This document shows, in pieces, positions 9,383-17,840 of a stretch of DNA of 64,000 nt. The notes beneath the pieces are model-generated. The model saw nothing but the letters and a program-made list of their open reading frames with translations. It searched no databases and had not been told where the DNA came from. The stretch is from assembly GCF_014635065.1 (NCBI RefSeq), contig NZ_BMCG01000005.1, positions 124,001 to 188,000 on the forward strand. Reading direction: 5' to 3'. This DNA comes from Oxalicibacterium flavum. Its GTDB lineage: Bacteria > Pseudomonadota > Gammaproteobacteria > Burkholderiales > Burkholderiaceae_D. A program made the translations under genes and the position numbers. Every line of letters starts with the position of its first letter. Within the stretch, counting starts at the first letter, position 1.

Positions 9383-10174
9383 ATGTCGTCGTTTGAAGAT
9401 ACCCAACTGACCATTGCCGGCAAGGCCTACCGTTCGCGCCTGCTGGTTGGCAGCGGCAAGTACAAGGACCTCGCGCAGACGCGCGAAGCAAGCCTCGCCA
9501 GCGGCGCAGAAATCGTGACGGTGGCGATACGCCGCGTCAACATCGGCCAGGACCCCAATGCACCGAGCCTGCTCGACGTGCTGCCGCCGTCCGAATTTAC
9601 TCTGCTGCCCAACTCCGCCGGCTGCTACAACGCCGCCGACGCCGTCTATACGCTGCAGCTCGGCCGCGAAATCCTCGGCGGCCACAAGCTCTGCAAGCTA
9701 GAAGTGCTGGGTGACGAAAAGACCCTGTTCCCCAACATGCCGGAAACGCTCAAGGCAGCGGAGACGCTCGTCAAGGACGGCTTCGACGTCATGGTCTATT
9801 GCAGCGACGACCCGATCCAGGCAAGGATGCTCGAAGACATCGGCTGCGCTGCCATCATGCCGCTGGCCTCGCTGATCGGCTCCGGCATGGGCATCCTCAA
9901 TCCGTGGAACCTCTCGCTCATCATCGAACAGAGCAAGGTCCCGGTCATCGTTGACGCCGGTGTCGGTACTGCCAGCGATGCCGCGATCGCGATGGAACTC
10001 GGCTGCGACGGCGTGCTGATGAACACCGCGATTGCCGGTGCACAGGACCCGGTACGCATGGCACACGCCATGAAGCTCGGCATCGATGCCGGCCGCAACG
10101 CTTTCCTCGCCGGCCGCATCGCCCGCAAGTTCGCTGCCTCGCCATCGTCGCCGATGGCCGGGCGTGTGGTGTAA
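9383..10174 (+). CDS. thiG: Thiazole synthase ThiG
   Basis: 263 aa TIM barrel that joins the ThiS thiocarboxylate, dehydroglycine or glycine-derived imine, and 1-deoxy-D-xylulose 5-phosphate into the thiazole phosphate. The region [15 protein letters not shown] carries the Schiff-base lysine. [20 protein letters not shown] is the phosphate-binding loop, and [14 protein letters not shown] follows it. Its substrate DXP is made by dxs at 27.2 kb. It lies 130 nt after thiS and 29 nt before thiE. Confidence 0.97.
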   Translation: MSSFEDTQLTIAGKAYRSRLLVGSGKYKDLAQTREASLASGAEIVTVAIRRVNIGQDPNAPSLLDVLPPSEFTLLPNSAGCYNAADAVYTLQLGREILGGHKLCKLEVLGDEKTLFPNMPETLKAAETLVKDGFDVMVYCSDDPIQARMLEDIGCAAIMPLASLIGSGMGILNPWNLSLIIEQSKVPVIVDAGVGTASDAAIAMELGCDGVLMNTAIAGAQDPVRMAHAMKLGIDAGRNAFLAGRIARKFAASPSSPMAGRVV

Positions 10175-10203
10175 CCCTGAAAACGACGGACAACAGAAGA
10201 GAC

Positions 10204-10836
10204 ATGAGCAACCACTATTCGACTTCGCTGAAAGGCCTCTACCTCGTCACGCCCGATTGGGACGATACGCGTAAGCTGCTCGAAATCACCGAGCTCGCGC
10301 TCAAGGGCGGCGTCAGCCTGCTGCAGTACCGCCACAAGACGGCCGATGCCGCGCAGCGCCAGGAACAGGCCGAATGCCTGCTGGCACTGGCGCGCAGCTA
10401 CAAGGTGCCGTTCATCATCAACGACTATGTCGAGCTGTGCCTGAGCCTGGATGCGGACGGCATCCATGTCGGTGGCACCGATACCGCGGTGGCGGAAGTG
10501 CGGCGCCAGATCGGCCCGGACAAGATTCTCGGTTCCTCGTGCTACGGCAGCCTGGAACTCGCGCACGCGGCGCAGGAAGCCGGTGCCAGCTACGTCGCCT
10601 TCGGCGGCTTCTATCCATCCAAGGTGAAGAAGTATCCGGTCACCACGCCGGCCACCATCGTCACCGACTGGAAGCAGCAGGGCAAGGTGCCGAGCGTGGT
10701 GATCGGCGGCATGTCGCGCGAGAATTCGGCACCGCTGGTCGCCAATGGCGCCGACATGGTGGCCGCCATCAGCAGCGTCTATCTGGCTGGCGATCCGCAG
10801 GCCGCCGCGCGCGGGTTCACGACGCTGTTCGACTGA
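10204..10836 (+). CDS. thiE: Thiamine-phosphate synthase ThiE
   Basis: 210 aa. It couples the HMP-PP pyrimidine and thiazole phosphate to thiamine phosphate. Visible motifs are KGGVSLLQYRHK near residue 35, FIINDYVELC, the phosphate site GIHVGGTDTAV, and the C-terminal SVVIGGMSREN with ADMVAAISSVY. It is the last gene of thiSGE and is followed by a strong terminator. Other thiamine genes (thiC, thiD, thiO, thiF) are not in the window. Confidence 0.95.
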   Translation: MSNHYSTSLKGLYLVTPDWDDTRKLLEITELALKGGVSLLQYRHKTADAAQRQEQAECLLALARSYKVPFIINDYVELCLSLDADGIHVGGTDTAVAEVRRQIGPDKILGSSCYGSLELAHAAQEAGASYVAFGGFYPSKVKKYPVTTPATIVTDWKQQGKVPSVVIGGMSRENSAPLVANGADMVAAISSVYLAGDPQAAARGFTTLFD

Positions 10837-10855
10837 TCGTCGTTTCGGCAATTGC

Positions 10856-10892
10856 AAAGCGGGCAGCGCGGCAGGGCGCTTCCCGCTTTTTT
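10856..10892 (+). terminator. Terminator of the thiSGE operon
   Basis: AAAGCGGG (10856-10863) pairs with CCCGCTTT (10882-10889), and AGCGC pairs with GCGCT inside the stem. A run of six T follows. It is a strong intrinsic terminator about 20 nt after the thiE stop. Confidence 0.85.
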
Positions 10893-10979
10893 CATTTCCT
10901 TCTTTCCTTCGGTGCCGGTGCGGTCCAAGGCATGCCGGCAGTACAGCGGGCGTAGTACCACCGCCGCAGTGCCACCACT

Positions 10980-10985
10980 TATAAT
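10980..10985 (+). promoter_or_regulatory. -10 element of uvrD, unusually close to the start codon
   Basis: A perfect TATAAT stands 6 nt before the ATG at 10992, so transcription would begin at or next to the start codon. No Shine-Dalgarno sequence is present in the gap. The -35 region (about 10957-10962) has no good match. Confidence 0.5.
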
Positions 10986-10991
10986 CCACGG

Positions 10992-13268
10992 ATGCAGAAT
11001 CTCCTCCATAACCTCAATCCCGAACAACTCGCCGCCGTCACGCTGCCCGCGCAGCCGGCACTGATCCTGGCCGGCGCCGGCTCGGGCAAGACGCGCGTGC
11101 TGACCACCCGCATCGCGTGGCTGATCCAGACCGGGCAGGTCTCGCCGGCCGGCATCCTGGCCGTGACCTTCACCAACAAGGCGGCCAAGGAGATGATGAC
11201 GCGCCTGTCGGCGATGATGCCGATCAACACGCGCGGCATGTGGATCGGCACCTTCCACGGCCTGTGCAACCGTCTGCTGCGCGCACACTATCGCGACGCC
11301 GCCCTGCCGCAGGCATTCCAGATCCTGGATACGCAGGACCAGTTGTCGATGATCAAGCGCCTGCTCAAGGCCAACAACATCGACGACGAGAAATACCCGC
11401 CGCGCAACCTGATGTACTTCATCAACAATGCCAAGGAAAACGGCTTGCGCGCGCAGGACGTCGAAGCCTTCGACGATTTCAACCGCCGCATGGTCGAGCT
11501 CTATGCCCTGTACGACGAGCAATGCCAGCGCGAAGGCGTGGTCGATTTCGCCGAACTGCTGTTGCGCACCTACGAACTGCTGAGCCGCAACCAGCCGCTG
11601 CGCGAGCATTACCAGTCGCGCTTCCGTCACATCCTCGTCGATGAATTCCAGGACACCAACAACCTGCAGTACAACTGGCTCAAGCTGATGGCGGGCACGC
11701 AGGCGGCGGTGTTCGCGGTGGGCGACGACGACCAGAGCATCTATGCCTTCCGCGGCGCCAACGTCGGCAACATGAGCGCCTTCGAACGCGAGTTCAAGGT
11801 CGAGAACCTGATCAAGCTCGAGCAGAACTATCGCTCGCACGGTCACATCCTCGACACCGCCAACATGCTGATCGCCAACAACACCAAGCGGCTCGGCAAG
11901 AACCTGCATACCGATGCCGGCCACGGCGAACTGATCCGCATCTATGAGGCGACCAGCGATCTGCAGGAAGCGCAGTGGATCATCGAGGAAGCCAAGAGCC
12001 TGATCGCCGAAGGCAGCACGCGCAACGAGATCGCGATCCTGTATCGCTCTAATGCGCAGTCGCGCGTGATCGAGCATGCGCTGTTCTCGGCCGGCATTCC
12101 GTATCGCGTCTATGGCGGCCAGCGCTTCTTCGAGCGCGCCGAGATCAAGCATGCGATCGCCTACCTGCAGTTGATGGACAATCCGCACAACGATTCGGCC
12201 TTCCTGCGCGTGGTGAATTTCCCGACGCGCGGCATCGGCGCGCGCTCGCTCGAGCAGTTGCAGGATGCGGCCCGGCAGTACGGCATTTCGCTCTACGCGG
12301 CGGTACCTTACGTGACCGGCAAGGCCGGCACCTCGCTCGGCGCCTTCGTCAAGCTGGTCGAAAGCGCGCGCTTCGAGACCGCGCAGTTGCCGCTGCCGGA
12401 AATGGTGCAGATCGTGCTCGATGCGAGCGGATTGATCGCGCATTACCAGAACGAGAAGGAAGGCGCGGACCGTATCGAAAACCTCGAGCAGCTCGTCAGC
12501 GCCGCCTCGCTGTTCGTCTCCGAGGAAGGCTTCGGCCACGATGCGCCGGCGCAGCTCGGACCGCGCAGCGAGCAGACCGCAGGGCCGGCCATCGTCACGC
12601 AGGATGGCGTCGAGATCCTGGATGCCGATGCGCCGCTGGTGACCGTGATGTCGCCGCTGTCGGCCTTCCTCTCGCACGCCTCGCTCGAAGCCGGCGACAA
12701 CCAGGCGCAGGCCGGCCAGGATGCGATGCAATTGATGACCGTGCATTCGGCCAAGGGCCTCGAGTTCGATGCGGTGTTCATCACGGGGCTCGAAGAGGGT
12801 TTGTTCCCGCACGAGAATTCGCAGAAGGAAGACGGCGGCGTGGAAGAAGAGCGCCGCCTGATGTATGTCGCCATCACGCGCGCGCGGCGCCGCCTGTATC
12901 TGAGCTTCTCGCAGACGCGCATGTTGCACGGCCAGACGCGCTACAACACGAAGTCGCGCTTCTTCGACGAAATGCCGGAAGAATCATTGAAGTGGCTGTC
13001 GCCCAAGGTGCAGCAGCACCACTGGTTCGCCAATCCGAAGGCGGCATGGGACGAAGTGCCGGAAAGCGGTGCCAATCGCATCGCGCAGAGCATGGGCAAG
13101 AAGAACATCGGCTGGCGCATCGGCGAATCGGTCGCGCATGCGAAGTTCGGCGAGGGCGTGATCGTCAACATCGAAGGCAGCGGCAGCAACGCGCGCGCGC
13201 ACATCAACTTCGGCCGGCACGGCATGAAGCTGCTCGACCTGAGCATCGCCAAGCTGGACAAGGTGTGA
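10992..13268 (+). CDS. uvrD: DNA helicase UvrD/PcrA family
   Basis: 758 aa superfamily 1A 3'-5' helicase. The start is fixed by the conserved opening LLHNLNPEQLAAV. Walker A GAGSGKT is at 28-34 and DEFQDT at 217-222. GDDDQSIYAFRGA, LEQNYRS and the C-terminal MTVHSAKGLEFDAVF and VAITRARRRLYLSFS are further helicase motifs. A C-terminal Tudor-like segment (AKFGEGVIVNIEGSGSNARAHINF) matches the UvrD/PcrA RNA-polymerase-binding domain. It acts in nucleotide excision and mismatch repair. It has its own promoter-like sequence after the thi terminator. Confidence 0.93.
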   Translation: MQNLLHNLNPEQLAAVTLPAQPALILAGAGSGKTRVLTTRIAWLIQTGQVSPAGILAVTFTNKAAKEMMTRLSAMMPINTRGMWIGTFHGLCNRLLRAHYRDAALPQAFQILDTQDQLSMIKRLLKANNIDDEKYPPRNLMYFINNAKENGLRAQDVEAFDDFNRRMVELYALYDEQCQREGVVDFAELLLRTYELLSRNQPLREHYQSRFRHILVDEFQDTNNLQYNWLKLMAGTQAAVFAVGDDDQSIYAFRGANVGNMSAFEREFKVENLIKLEQNYRSHGHILDTANMLIANNTKRLGKNLHTDAGHGELIRIYEATSDLQEAQWIIEEAKSLIAEGSTRNEIAILYRSNAQSRVIEHALFSAGIPYRVYGGQRFFERAEIKHAIAYLQLMDNPHNDSAFLRVVNFPTRGIGARSLEQLQDAARQYGISLYAAVPYVTGKAGTSLGAFVKLVESARFETAQLPLPEMVQIVLDASGLIAHYQNEKEGADRIENLEQLVSAASLFVSEEGFGHDAPAQLGPRSEQTAGPAIVTQDGVEILDADAPLVTVMSPLSAFLSHASLEAGDNQAQAGQDAMQLMTVHSAKGLEFDAVFITGLEEGLFPHENSQKEDGGVEEERRLMYVAITRARRRLYLSFSQTRMLHGQTRYNTKSRFFDEMPEESLKWLSPKVQQHHWFANPKAAWDEVPESGANRIAQSMGKKNIGWRIGESVAHAKFGEGVIVNIEGSGSNARAHINFGRHGMKLLDLSIAKLDKV

Positions 13269-13288
13269 CGGCACGCGGGCAGTAAAAA

Positions 13289-13323
13289 CAGACGCCCGTA
13301 TCGGCTGACGATACGGGCGTCTG
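13289..13323 (-). terminator. Terminator between uvrD and the sugar-dehydrogenase gene
   Basis: A perfect 15-bp stem is made of CAGACGCCCGTATCG (13289-13303) and its complement (13309-13323), with a 5-nt loop. On the minus strand it is followed by GTTTTTAC, so it best terminates the leftward gene ending at 13344. On the plus strand the T tract is missing, but the long hairpin may still stop uvrD transcripts. Confidence 0.8.
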
Positions 13324-13343
13324 ATGATGCAAGATATCGACGG

Positions 13344-14636
13344 CTACTTGTTGCGCGTCACCCGCCACACCGTGTTGGCGAGGTCGTCCGCGATGATCAG
13401 CGCACCGCGCGGATCGACGGTGACCCCGACGGGCCGCCCGCGCGTTTTCCCTTCCTCGGTACGGAAGCCGGTCGCGAAGTCGATCGGCTCGCCAGCCGGT
13501 TTGCCGTTGCTGAACGGCACGAAGATCACCTTGTAGCCGACCGGGTTGTCGCGGTTCCAGCTGCCGTGTTCGCCGACGAACGCTCCGTCCGTGAACTGCC
13601 CACCCATGGCCGGCAGCGAGAAGTCAACGCCGAGCGCGGCCACGTGCGATCCCAGCGCATAGTCGGGCGGGATGGCGGATGCCACCTTTTCCGGATTCTG
13701 CGGCTGGGCGCGCGGATCGACGTTCTGGCCCCAGTAGCTGTAGGGCCAGCCGTAGAATTTTCCTTCCTGTACCGACGTCAGGTAATCGGGAACCAGATCG
13801 GGTCCGATCTCGTCACGCTCGTTGACCACCGCCCACAACTGTCCGGAACCGGGCTGGATCGCCAGTGCGGTCGGATTGCGCAGGCCGGTCGCATACGGCT
13901 TGTGCGCGCCGGTTTGCGCGTCGATCTGCCAGACCATGGCGCGGTCAACCTCGACCTCCATGCCGCGCTCGGTGATGTTGCTGTTGGAGCCGATGCCGAC
14001 ATACAGGAACCGGCCGTCGGGGCTGATCGTCAGCGCCTTGGTCCAGTGGTGGTTGATGGCGGAAGGCAGGTCGGCAACCTTGGTCGGCGGACCGCTGGCC
14101 TGGGTCTGGCCTTCCTTGTAGTCGAAGCGGACCAGCGCATCCTGGTTGGCCACGTACAGCTTGCCATCGGCAAAGGCGAGGCCATACGGCGCGTTGAGAT
14201 TCTCCGCGAAGACGGTCTTCGTTTCGTAGGTGCCGTCGCCGTCGGCATCGCGCAGCAGGGTCAGGCGATTGCCGCCCTTGACCTTGGTGTTGCCCTGCGC
14301 CTTGATGTAGCCGGCGATGATGTCCTTGGGCTTGAGCTTCGCCGCGTTGCCGCCGCGGCCTTCCGCCACGATGATGTCGCCGTTGGGCAGGACCAGCGTC
14401 TGGCGCGGAATGCGCAGGTCGGTCGCGATCGCGGTGACGCTGTAACCCTGCGGCACCGTCGGTTTCTGGTCGCCCCATTCCTCGGGTTCGGCGATCTTCA
14501 TGCTGGGCAGCAGATTGCGCTTGGGTTCCGGCAGCTTGGGATCGGGGCCGTATACCTGCGGCGTATCTGCTTCGCGACCGCATGCGCTCAGCAGCAGCGC
14601 CATGCCCAGGACAGCCAGTGTGCTCGAATGTCTCAT
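13344..14636 (-). CDS. PQQ-dependent sugar (sorbosone-type) dehydrogenase family lipoprotein
   Basis: 430 aa. The start at 14636 gives MRHSSTLAVLGMALLLSACG, a lipoprotein signal with lipobox LSAC; a longer in-frame start at 14669 would bury it. The rest is a six-bladed beta-propeller of the GSDH/sorbosone dehydrogenase family: VPQGYSVTAIATDLRIPRQ, NLNAPYGLAFADGKLYVA, TGLRNPTALAIQPGSGQLW and GEHGSWNRDNPVGYKV, with the conserved active-site His. The likely role is periplasmic oxidation of sugars or other polyols with PQQ, but the substrate is unknown. Its start lies 1 nt from the stop of the DUF2231 gene, so the two are probably co-translated. Confidence 0.8.
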   Translation of the reverse strand: MRHSSTLAVLGMALLLSACGREADTPQVYGPDPKLPEPKRNLLPSMKIAEPEEWGDQKPTVPQGYSVTAIATDLRIPRQTLVLPNGDIIVAEGRGGNAAKLKPKDIIAGYIKAQGNTKVKGGNRLTLLRDADGDGTYETKTVFAENLNAPYGLAFADGKLYVANQDALVRFDYKEGQTQASGPPTKVADLPSAINHHWTKALTISPDGRFLYVGIGSNSNITERGMEVEVDRAMVWQIDAQTGAHKPYATGLRNPTALAIQPGSGQLWAVVNERDEIGPDLVPDYLTSVQEGKFYGWPYSYWGQNVDPRAQPQNPEKVASAIPPDYALGSHVAALGVDFSLPAMGGQFTDGAFVGEHGSWNRDNPVGYKVIFVPFSNGKPAGEPIDFATGFRTEEGKTRGRPVGVTVDPRGALIIADDLANTVWRVTRNK

Positions 14637-14637
14637 G

Positions 14638-15051
14638 TCACACCTCCGAACGCAGGTTGGTGAGGCCAATCCACGCCGTCACGCAGATCAGCAGGGTCAC
14701 GATGGCCGACAGCACCAGGCCGGTCGGCATGACGGCCCACGCATCCTTCGCATGCTGGAAGGAGTTGACCAGCCCCAGTATCCAGGTAACCAGCAACAGC
14801 AGGAAGTAGAGCAGCGGCCGTCCCGCCTTTCGATCCGCCTGGATCAGGTTGACCAGCGCGAACACCAGCGCCAGCCCGCAGAAGACCAGGCCGCCGGCCA
14901 TCAGCCAGGAGGCGAAGTTGCTCCACTGAATCTCGTAGGTCTTGAAGTAGGCGATGTCGCTTAGCAGGGCGCCGAGGAAGAGGGGAACGGTTCCGGCAAG
15001 CAAGATTGCGTGCAGCGGACTGGGTGTGCTTCGATAGACGGCAACGGTCAT
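14638..15051 (-). CDS. DUF2231 family membrane protein
   Basis: 137 aa with four hydrophobic helices and the family opening STPSPLHAILLAGTVPLFLGALLSDIAY. DUF2231 proteins are small inner-membrane proteins often found beside periplasmic redox enzymes; their function is unclear. The ribosome site AAGGAG precedes the ATG. Tight coupling to the downstream sugar-dehydrogenase lipoprotein hints at a shared redox or membrane role, which is an inference. The 239 nt upstream hold no recognised gene. Confidence 0.78.
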   Translation of the reverse strand: MTVAVYRSTPSPLHAILLAGTVPLFLGALLSDIAYFKTYEIQWSNFASWLMAGGLVFCGLALVFALVNLIQADRKAGRPLLYFLLLLVTWILGLVNSFQHAKDAWAVMPTGLVLSAIVTLLICVTAWIGLTNLRSEV

Positions 15052-15290
15052 GGCGGCTCCTTATCGTTTCGACGATTCCGGGCTGGGGCCCGGCACGGAT
15101 GCAATGCACAGCAATACAAGCACTGACTGCGCAGTGAAAAGGATCGTTCCGCGAAACAAGCGGCCTAGTGCATTTTTGTGCGAAAAAACTCTCTGCCGTG
15201 TGCGCTGCTGCACCGATGAGGGGGAGGGAGGAAGAAGAGGAAGAACGCGCATCCTGCGGGCTGCGCGTTCGGTGAGGCTATTCCTGCAGG

Positions 15291-16064
15291 TCAGGACGGC
15301 AGCGGTTCCGGCGGCGGGCCGAACATCTGCGTGTAGGTCGGATAGAACGAGCAATACATGACGACAGTCAGGATCAGCGAGGCCGGCAGCAGGATGAACA
15401 GCGAGGCGCCCGGCGTGCCGAGGATGATGCCGATCAGCGTGCTGAGGATGACCGGCAGCACGACGCCGATGGTGGCCCAGGCCAGGCCGTAGATCAGGAA
15501 GGCCTTGCCGGCGCGCTTGACGGCGAAGAAGCTGTAGAACACCGCCTTGCCGACGCCCATGCCCTGCCAGCCGATCAGTGGCGCGGCATACCAGAACGCC
15601 ATCGCGGCCGGGATGTAGAGCAGGGCGGCGAACAGCATGGCGAGCGTCATGTCGGAATTCTGCACGGTCTCGGCGTCGAGCTGGAGCTGGCCCGACATTG
15701 CCTGCAGGAAGACGCCGCCGTCGATCGCGCTCGAGGCCGCCACCGCGACGATGGCGGCCAGCAGATAGAGCGTGCCGAGCTTGATCAGGTTGCGCACGTG
15801 CGGCGAGCGGAAGCCGACCAGCAGCAGGTTCGGATAGACGCGCTGGCCGCGTTCGACGCTGGCGCAGGCATGCATGAAGGCCAGCGAGAACACCGGCACC
15901 AGGATCATCGGGATCAACTGGCCGATGACCGGCACGATGCCGACCAGCAGCATCACGAACATGTAGCCGAAGAACATCGTCAGCAGTTCGGTCGGCTGCT
16001 TGCGGAAGATGGCCCAGCCTTGCTTGATCCAGAGCCAGCCGGTGGCGGCGGTAGGTTTGTCCAT
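15291..16064 (-). CDS. BPSS1780-like integral membrane protein
   Basis: 257 aa with about six hydrophobic segments. The N-terminal GWLWIKQGWAIFRKQP is followed by helices around residues 25-65, 95-115, 140-160, 180-205 and 215-245. It resembles the BPSS1780 family of Burkholderiales membrane proteins, for which no function is known. Its start is 3 nt after the thrB stop, so it is very probably co-translated with homoserine kinase. No transport or enzyme motif was seen. Confidence 0.7.
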   Translation of the reverse strand: MDKPTAATGWLWIKQGWAIFRKQPTELLTMFFGYMFVMLLVGIVPVIGQLIPMILVPVFSLAFMHACASVERGQRVYPNLLLVGFRSPHVRNLIKLGTLYLLAAIVAVAASSAIDGGVFLQAMSGQLQLDAETVQNSDMTLAMLFAALLYIPAAMAFWYAAPLIGWQGMGVGKAVFYSFFAVKRAGKAFLIYGLAWATIGVVLPVILSTLIGIILGTPGASLFILLPASLILTVVMYCSFYPTYTQMFGPPPEPLPS

Positions 16065-16067
16065 GGT

Positions 16068-17033
16068 TCAGCTTTCCTGAAAAAGAGGCGGCGCGGGGCG
16101 GGCGATGCGCAGTTGCAGGATGCGCTCGAAATGGCCGGGATCGTGCGGCGTCAGCATCTCGGCCTCGCGCGGCAGATGGAAATCATACAGACGCGACAAC
16201 CAGAAGCGCAAGGCGCCGGCGCGCAGCATGGTCTGCCAGCCGGCCTGCTCGGTCGCCGTGAACGGGCGCACCGCATGGTAGGCGTCGAGCAGGGCGCGCA
16301 CGCGCGCGTCGTCGAGCACGCCGGTGTCGGGAGCGATGCACCAGTCGTTGACGGTGACGGCGACGTCGAACAGCCAGGTGTCGCAGCCGGCAAAGTAGAA
16401 GTCGAAGAAGCCGGTCAGGCGCTCGCCGTCGAACATGACGTTGTTGCGGAACAGGTCGGCATGGATCGGCCCCTGCTGCAGCGCGGCGTAATCGGCCGAG
16501 GCGGCATAGGCGTTCTGCAGCGCGATCTCGTCGTTGAGCAGCAGCTTCTGCGCCGTATCGAGGTAGGGCAGGACCACCGGCGCGGTTTCGTTCCACCACG
16601 CCAGTCCGCGCAGGTTGGGCTGGCGCAGCGGGAAGTCCAGCGCGGCCAGGTGCATGCGCGCCAGCATGGCGCCGACCGCCGCGCAATGCTGCGGCGCGGG
16701 CGACATCTGCGAGGCGCCTTCGAGTTTGGTGACGATGGCGGCCGGCTTGCCGTGCAGCGCATTGATGATGGCGCCGTCGCGATTGGCAATGGGCGCTGGC
16801 ACGCTGACGCCGCGCTCGGCCAGGTGGCGCATCAGGTTAAGATAGAACGGCAACTGCGCGAAGGTCAGCTTCTCGAACACGGTCAGCACGAACTCGCCGC
16901 GGTCGGTGGTGATGAAGAAGTTGGTGTTTTCGATGCCGGAGGAAATGCCCTTGATGGCATGCGCCTGGCCGAGATCGAACTGCGTGATCCAGCCGGAAAG
17001 ATCATCCAGACTGACCGGAGTAAAGACTGCCAT
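16068..17033 (-). CDS. thrB: Homoserine kinase, aminoglycoside-phosphotransferase type
   Basis: 321 aa. It belongs to the APH/choline-kinase-like ThrB group found in Burkholderiales and Pseudomonas, not the GHMP-type ThrB of enterics. Key motifs are [13 protein letters not shown] near residue 30, the catalytic loop [16 protein letters not shown] (Asp and Asn) and [17 protein letters not shown] (metal-binding DFG-like Asp). It phosphorylates homoserine on the way to threonine. A terminator for the upstream DUF2782 gene lies before it, so thrB needs its own promoter or readthrough. Confidence 0.93.
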   Translation of the reverse strand: MAVFTPVSLDDLSGWITQFDLGQAHAIKGISSGIENTNFFITTDRGEFVLTVFEKLTFAQLPFYLNLMRHLAERGVSVPAPIANRDGAIINALHGKPAAIVTKLEGASQMSPAPQHCAAVGAMLARMHLAALDFPLRQPNLRGLAWWNETAPVVLPYLDTAQKLLLNDEIALQNAYAASADYAALQQGPIHADLFRNNVMFDGERLTGFFDFYFAGCDTWLFDVAVTVNDWCIAPDTGVLDDARVRALLDAYHAVRPFTATEQAGWQTMLRAGALRFWLSRLYDFHLPREAEMLTPHDPGHFERILQLRIARPAPPLFQES

Positions 17034-17070
17034 GAGAAATGCGGGAGAAGAGGTGGAGGGTCGCCGACCG

Positions 17071-17100
17071 AAAAAAATAACGCACCTGCGTGCGTTATTT
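17071..17100 (-). terminator. Terminator of the DUF2782 gene
   Basis: The arms AAATAACGCAC (17075-17085) and GTGCGTTATTT (17090-17100) form an 11-bp stem with a 4-nt loop. On the minus strand a run of seven T follows. It sits between the DUF2782 gene and thrB. Confidence 0.8.
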
Positions 17101-17123
17101 ATCCGAAAAAAGCGCTGCGCTGA

Positions 17124-17534
17124 TTATTTCTTGGCCGGTGCCGGTTGCAGGGTCTGGACGGGTTCCGGCGCCTCGTGTTTCTTCGGCGGTCCGAACTCGC
17201 CGACCTGGAACTGGGCCGGGCGCGAGCTGTCGCTCTGTGCGTCGCCGCGCATCGAGCCCGGCGTGTCGTTCGGCTTGGCGTAATAGGTGGTGCGGCCGGT
17301 CTGTACCTTTACTTCGGTGACCTTGCCCTGCTGTTTCTTCTCGATGATCTTTTTCTCGGTGCTCGGCTGCGTGATCGTGACTTCGGGCGCTTCGCCTTCC
17401 TCGAGCTTCATGGTCTGCGGTGGCGGCGGCGTATTGGCGGCGTCGTTGGCCGGCGCCTGGGCGTGGACCATCACGGGCATGGCGAGGGTCGCGGCGGCAA
17501 CCGCGAGGAGGGACCGGAGTGTGAGTGTAGGCAT
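17124..17534 (-). CDS. DUF2782 family periplasmic protein
   Basis: 136 aa starting MPTLTLRSLLAVAAATLA with a signal peptide probably cut after VHAQA. The mature part is Pro- and charge-rich and contains the DUF2782 core: EGEAPEVTITQPSTEKKIIEKKQQG, then VTEVKVQTGRTTYYAKPND. The function is unknown. The family is usually next to thrB and polA in betaproteobacteria, as here. The reading frame stays open far upstream opposite polA, but signal peptide and family length fix the start at 17534. Confidence 0.82.
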   Translation of the reverse strand: MPTLTLRSLLAVAAATLAMPVMVHAQAPANDAANTPPPPQTMKLEEGEAPEVTITQPSTEKKIIEKKQQGKVTEVKVQTGRTTYYAKPNDTPGSMRGDAQSDSSRPAQFQVGEFGPPKKHEAPEPVQTLQPAPAKK

Positions 17535-17840
17535 GATGGATGTCGGACCGTAGTAAATGGAAGAAAGACCAATGGCTTCATTGTAGCCCAGCAATCCGGC
17601 ATTCGCCCGCGGAAAATCGCCTGCGGGCGGCGGGGGAATGCGACGGTGCAGGGCGGCGCGGGGCGGGCCTGCCGCCGATGCCGCCGGCCGGCGTGGGGCC
17701 GGGCCGGACCCGGCGCCAAACTCTGCGATAATCGGAGCTCTTTTGTGGCGCCGTCCTGCCATGGCCGTATCCTGTCGCGCGATGCAGACCGGCTGCGCGT
17801 CGGGCCCGCCACCGTACTGCATTCCCCGAAAACATTCCCT
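17535..17840. other. Divergent intergenic region between DUF2782 gene and polA
   Basis: 306 nt that must hold promoters for both directions. The middle (about 17610-17715) is extremely G/C-rich with several short GGCCGG-type self-complementary stretches. A -10-like GATAAT lies at 17726-17731, which would give polA a leader of about 100 nt. No convincing -35 and no small gene was found. Confidence 0.4.

Noticed and set aside
10779-12929. Open frame of 716 codons on the minus strand opposite uvrD
   Set aside because: Antisense shadow of uvrD with biased composition and no motif.
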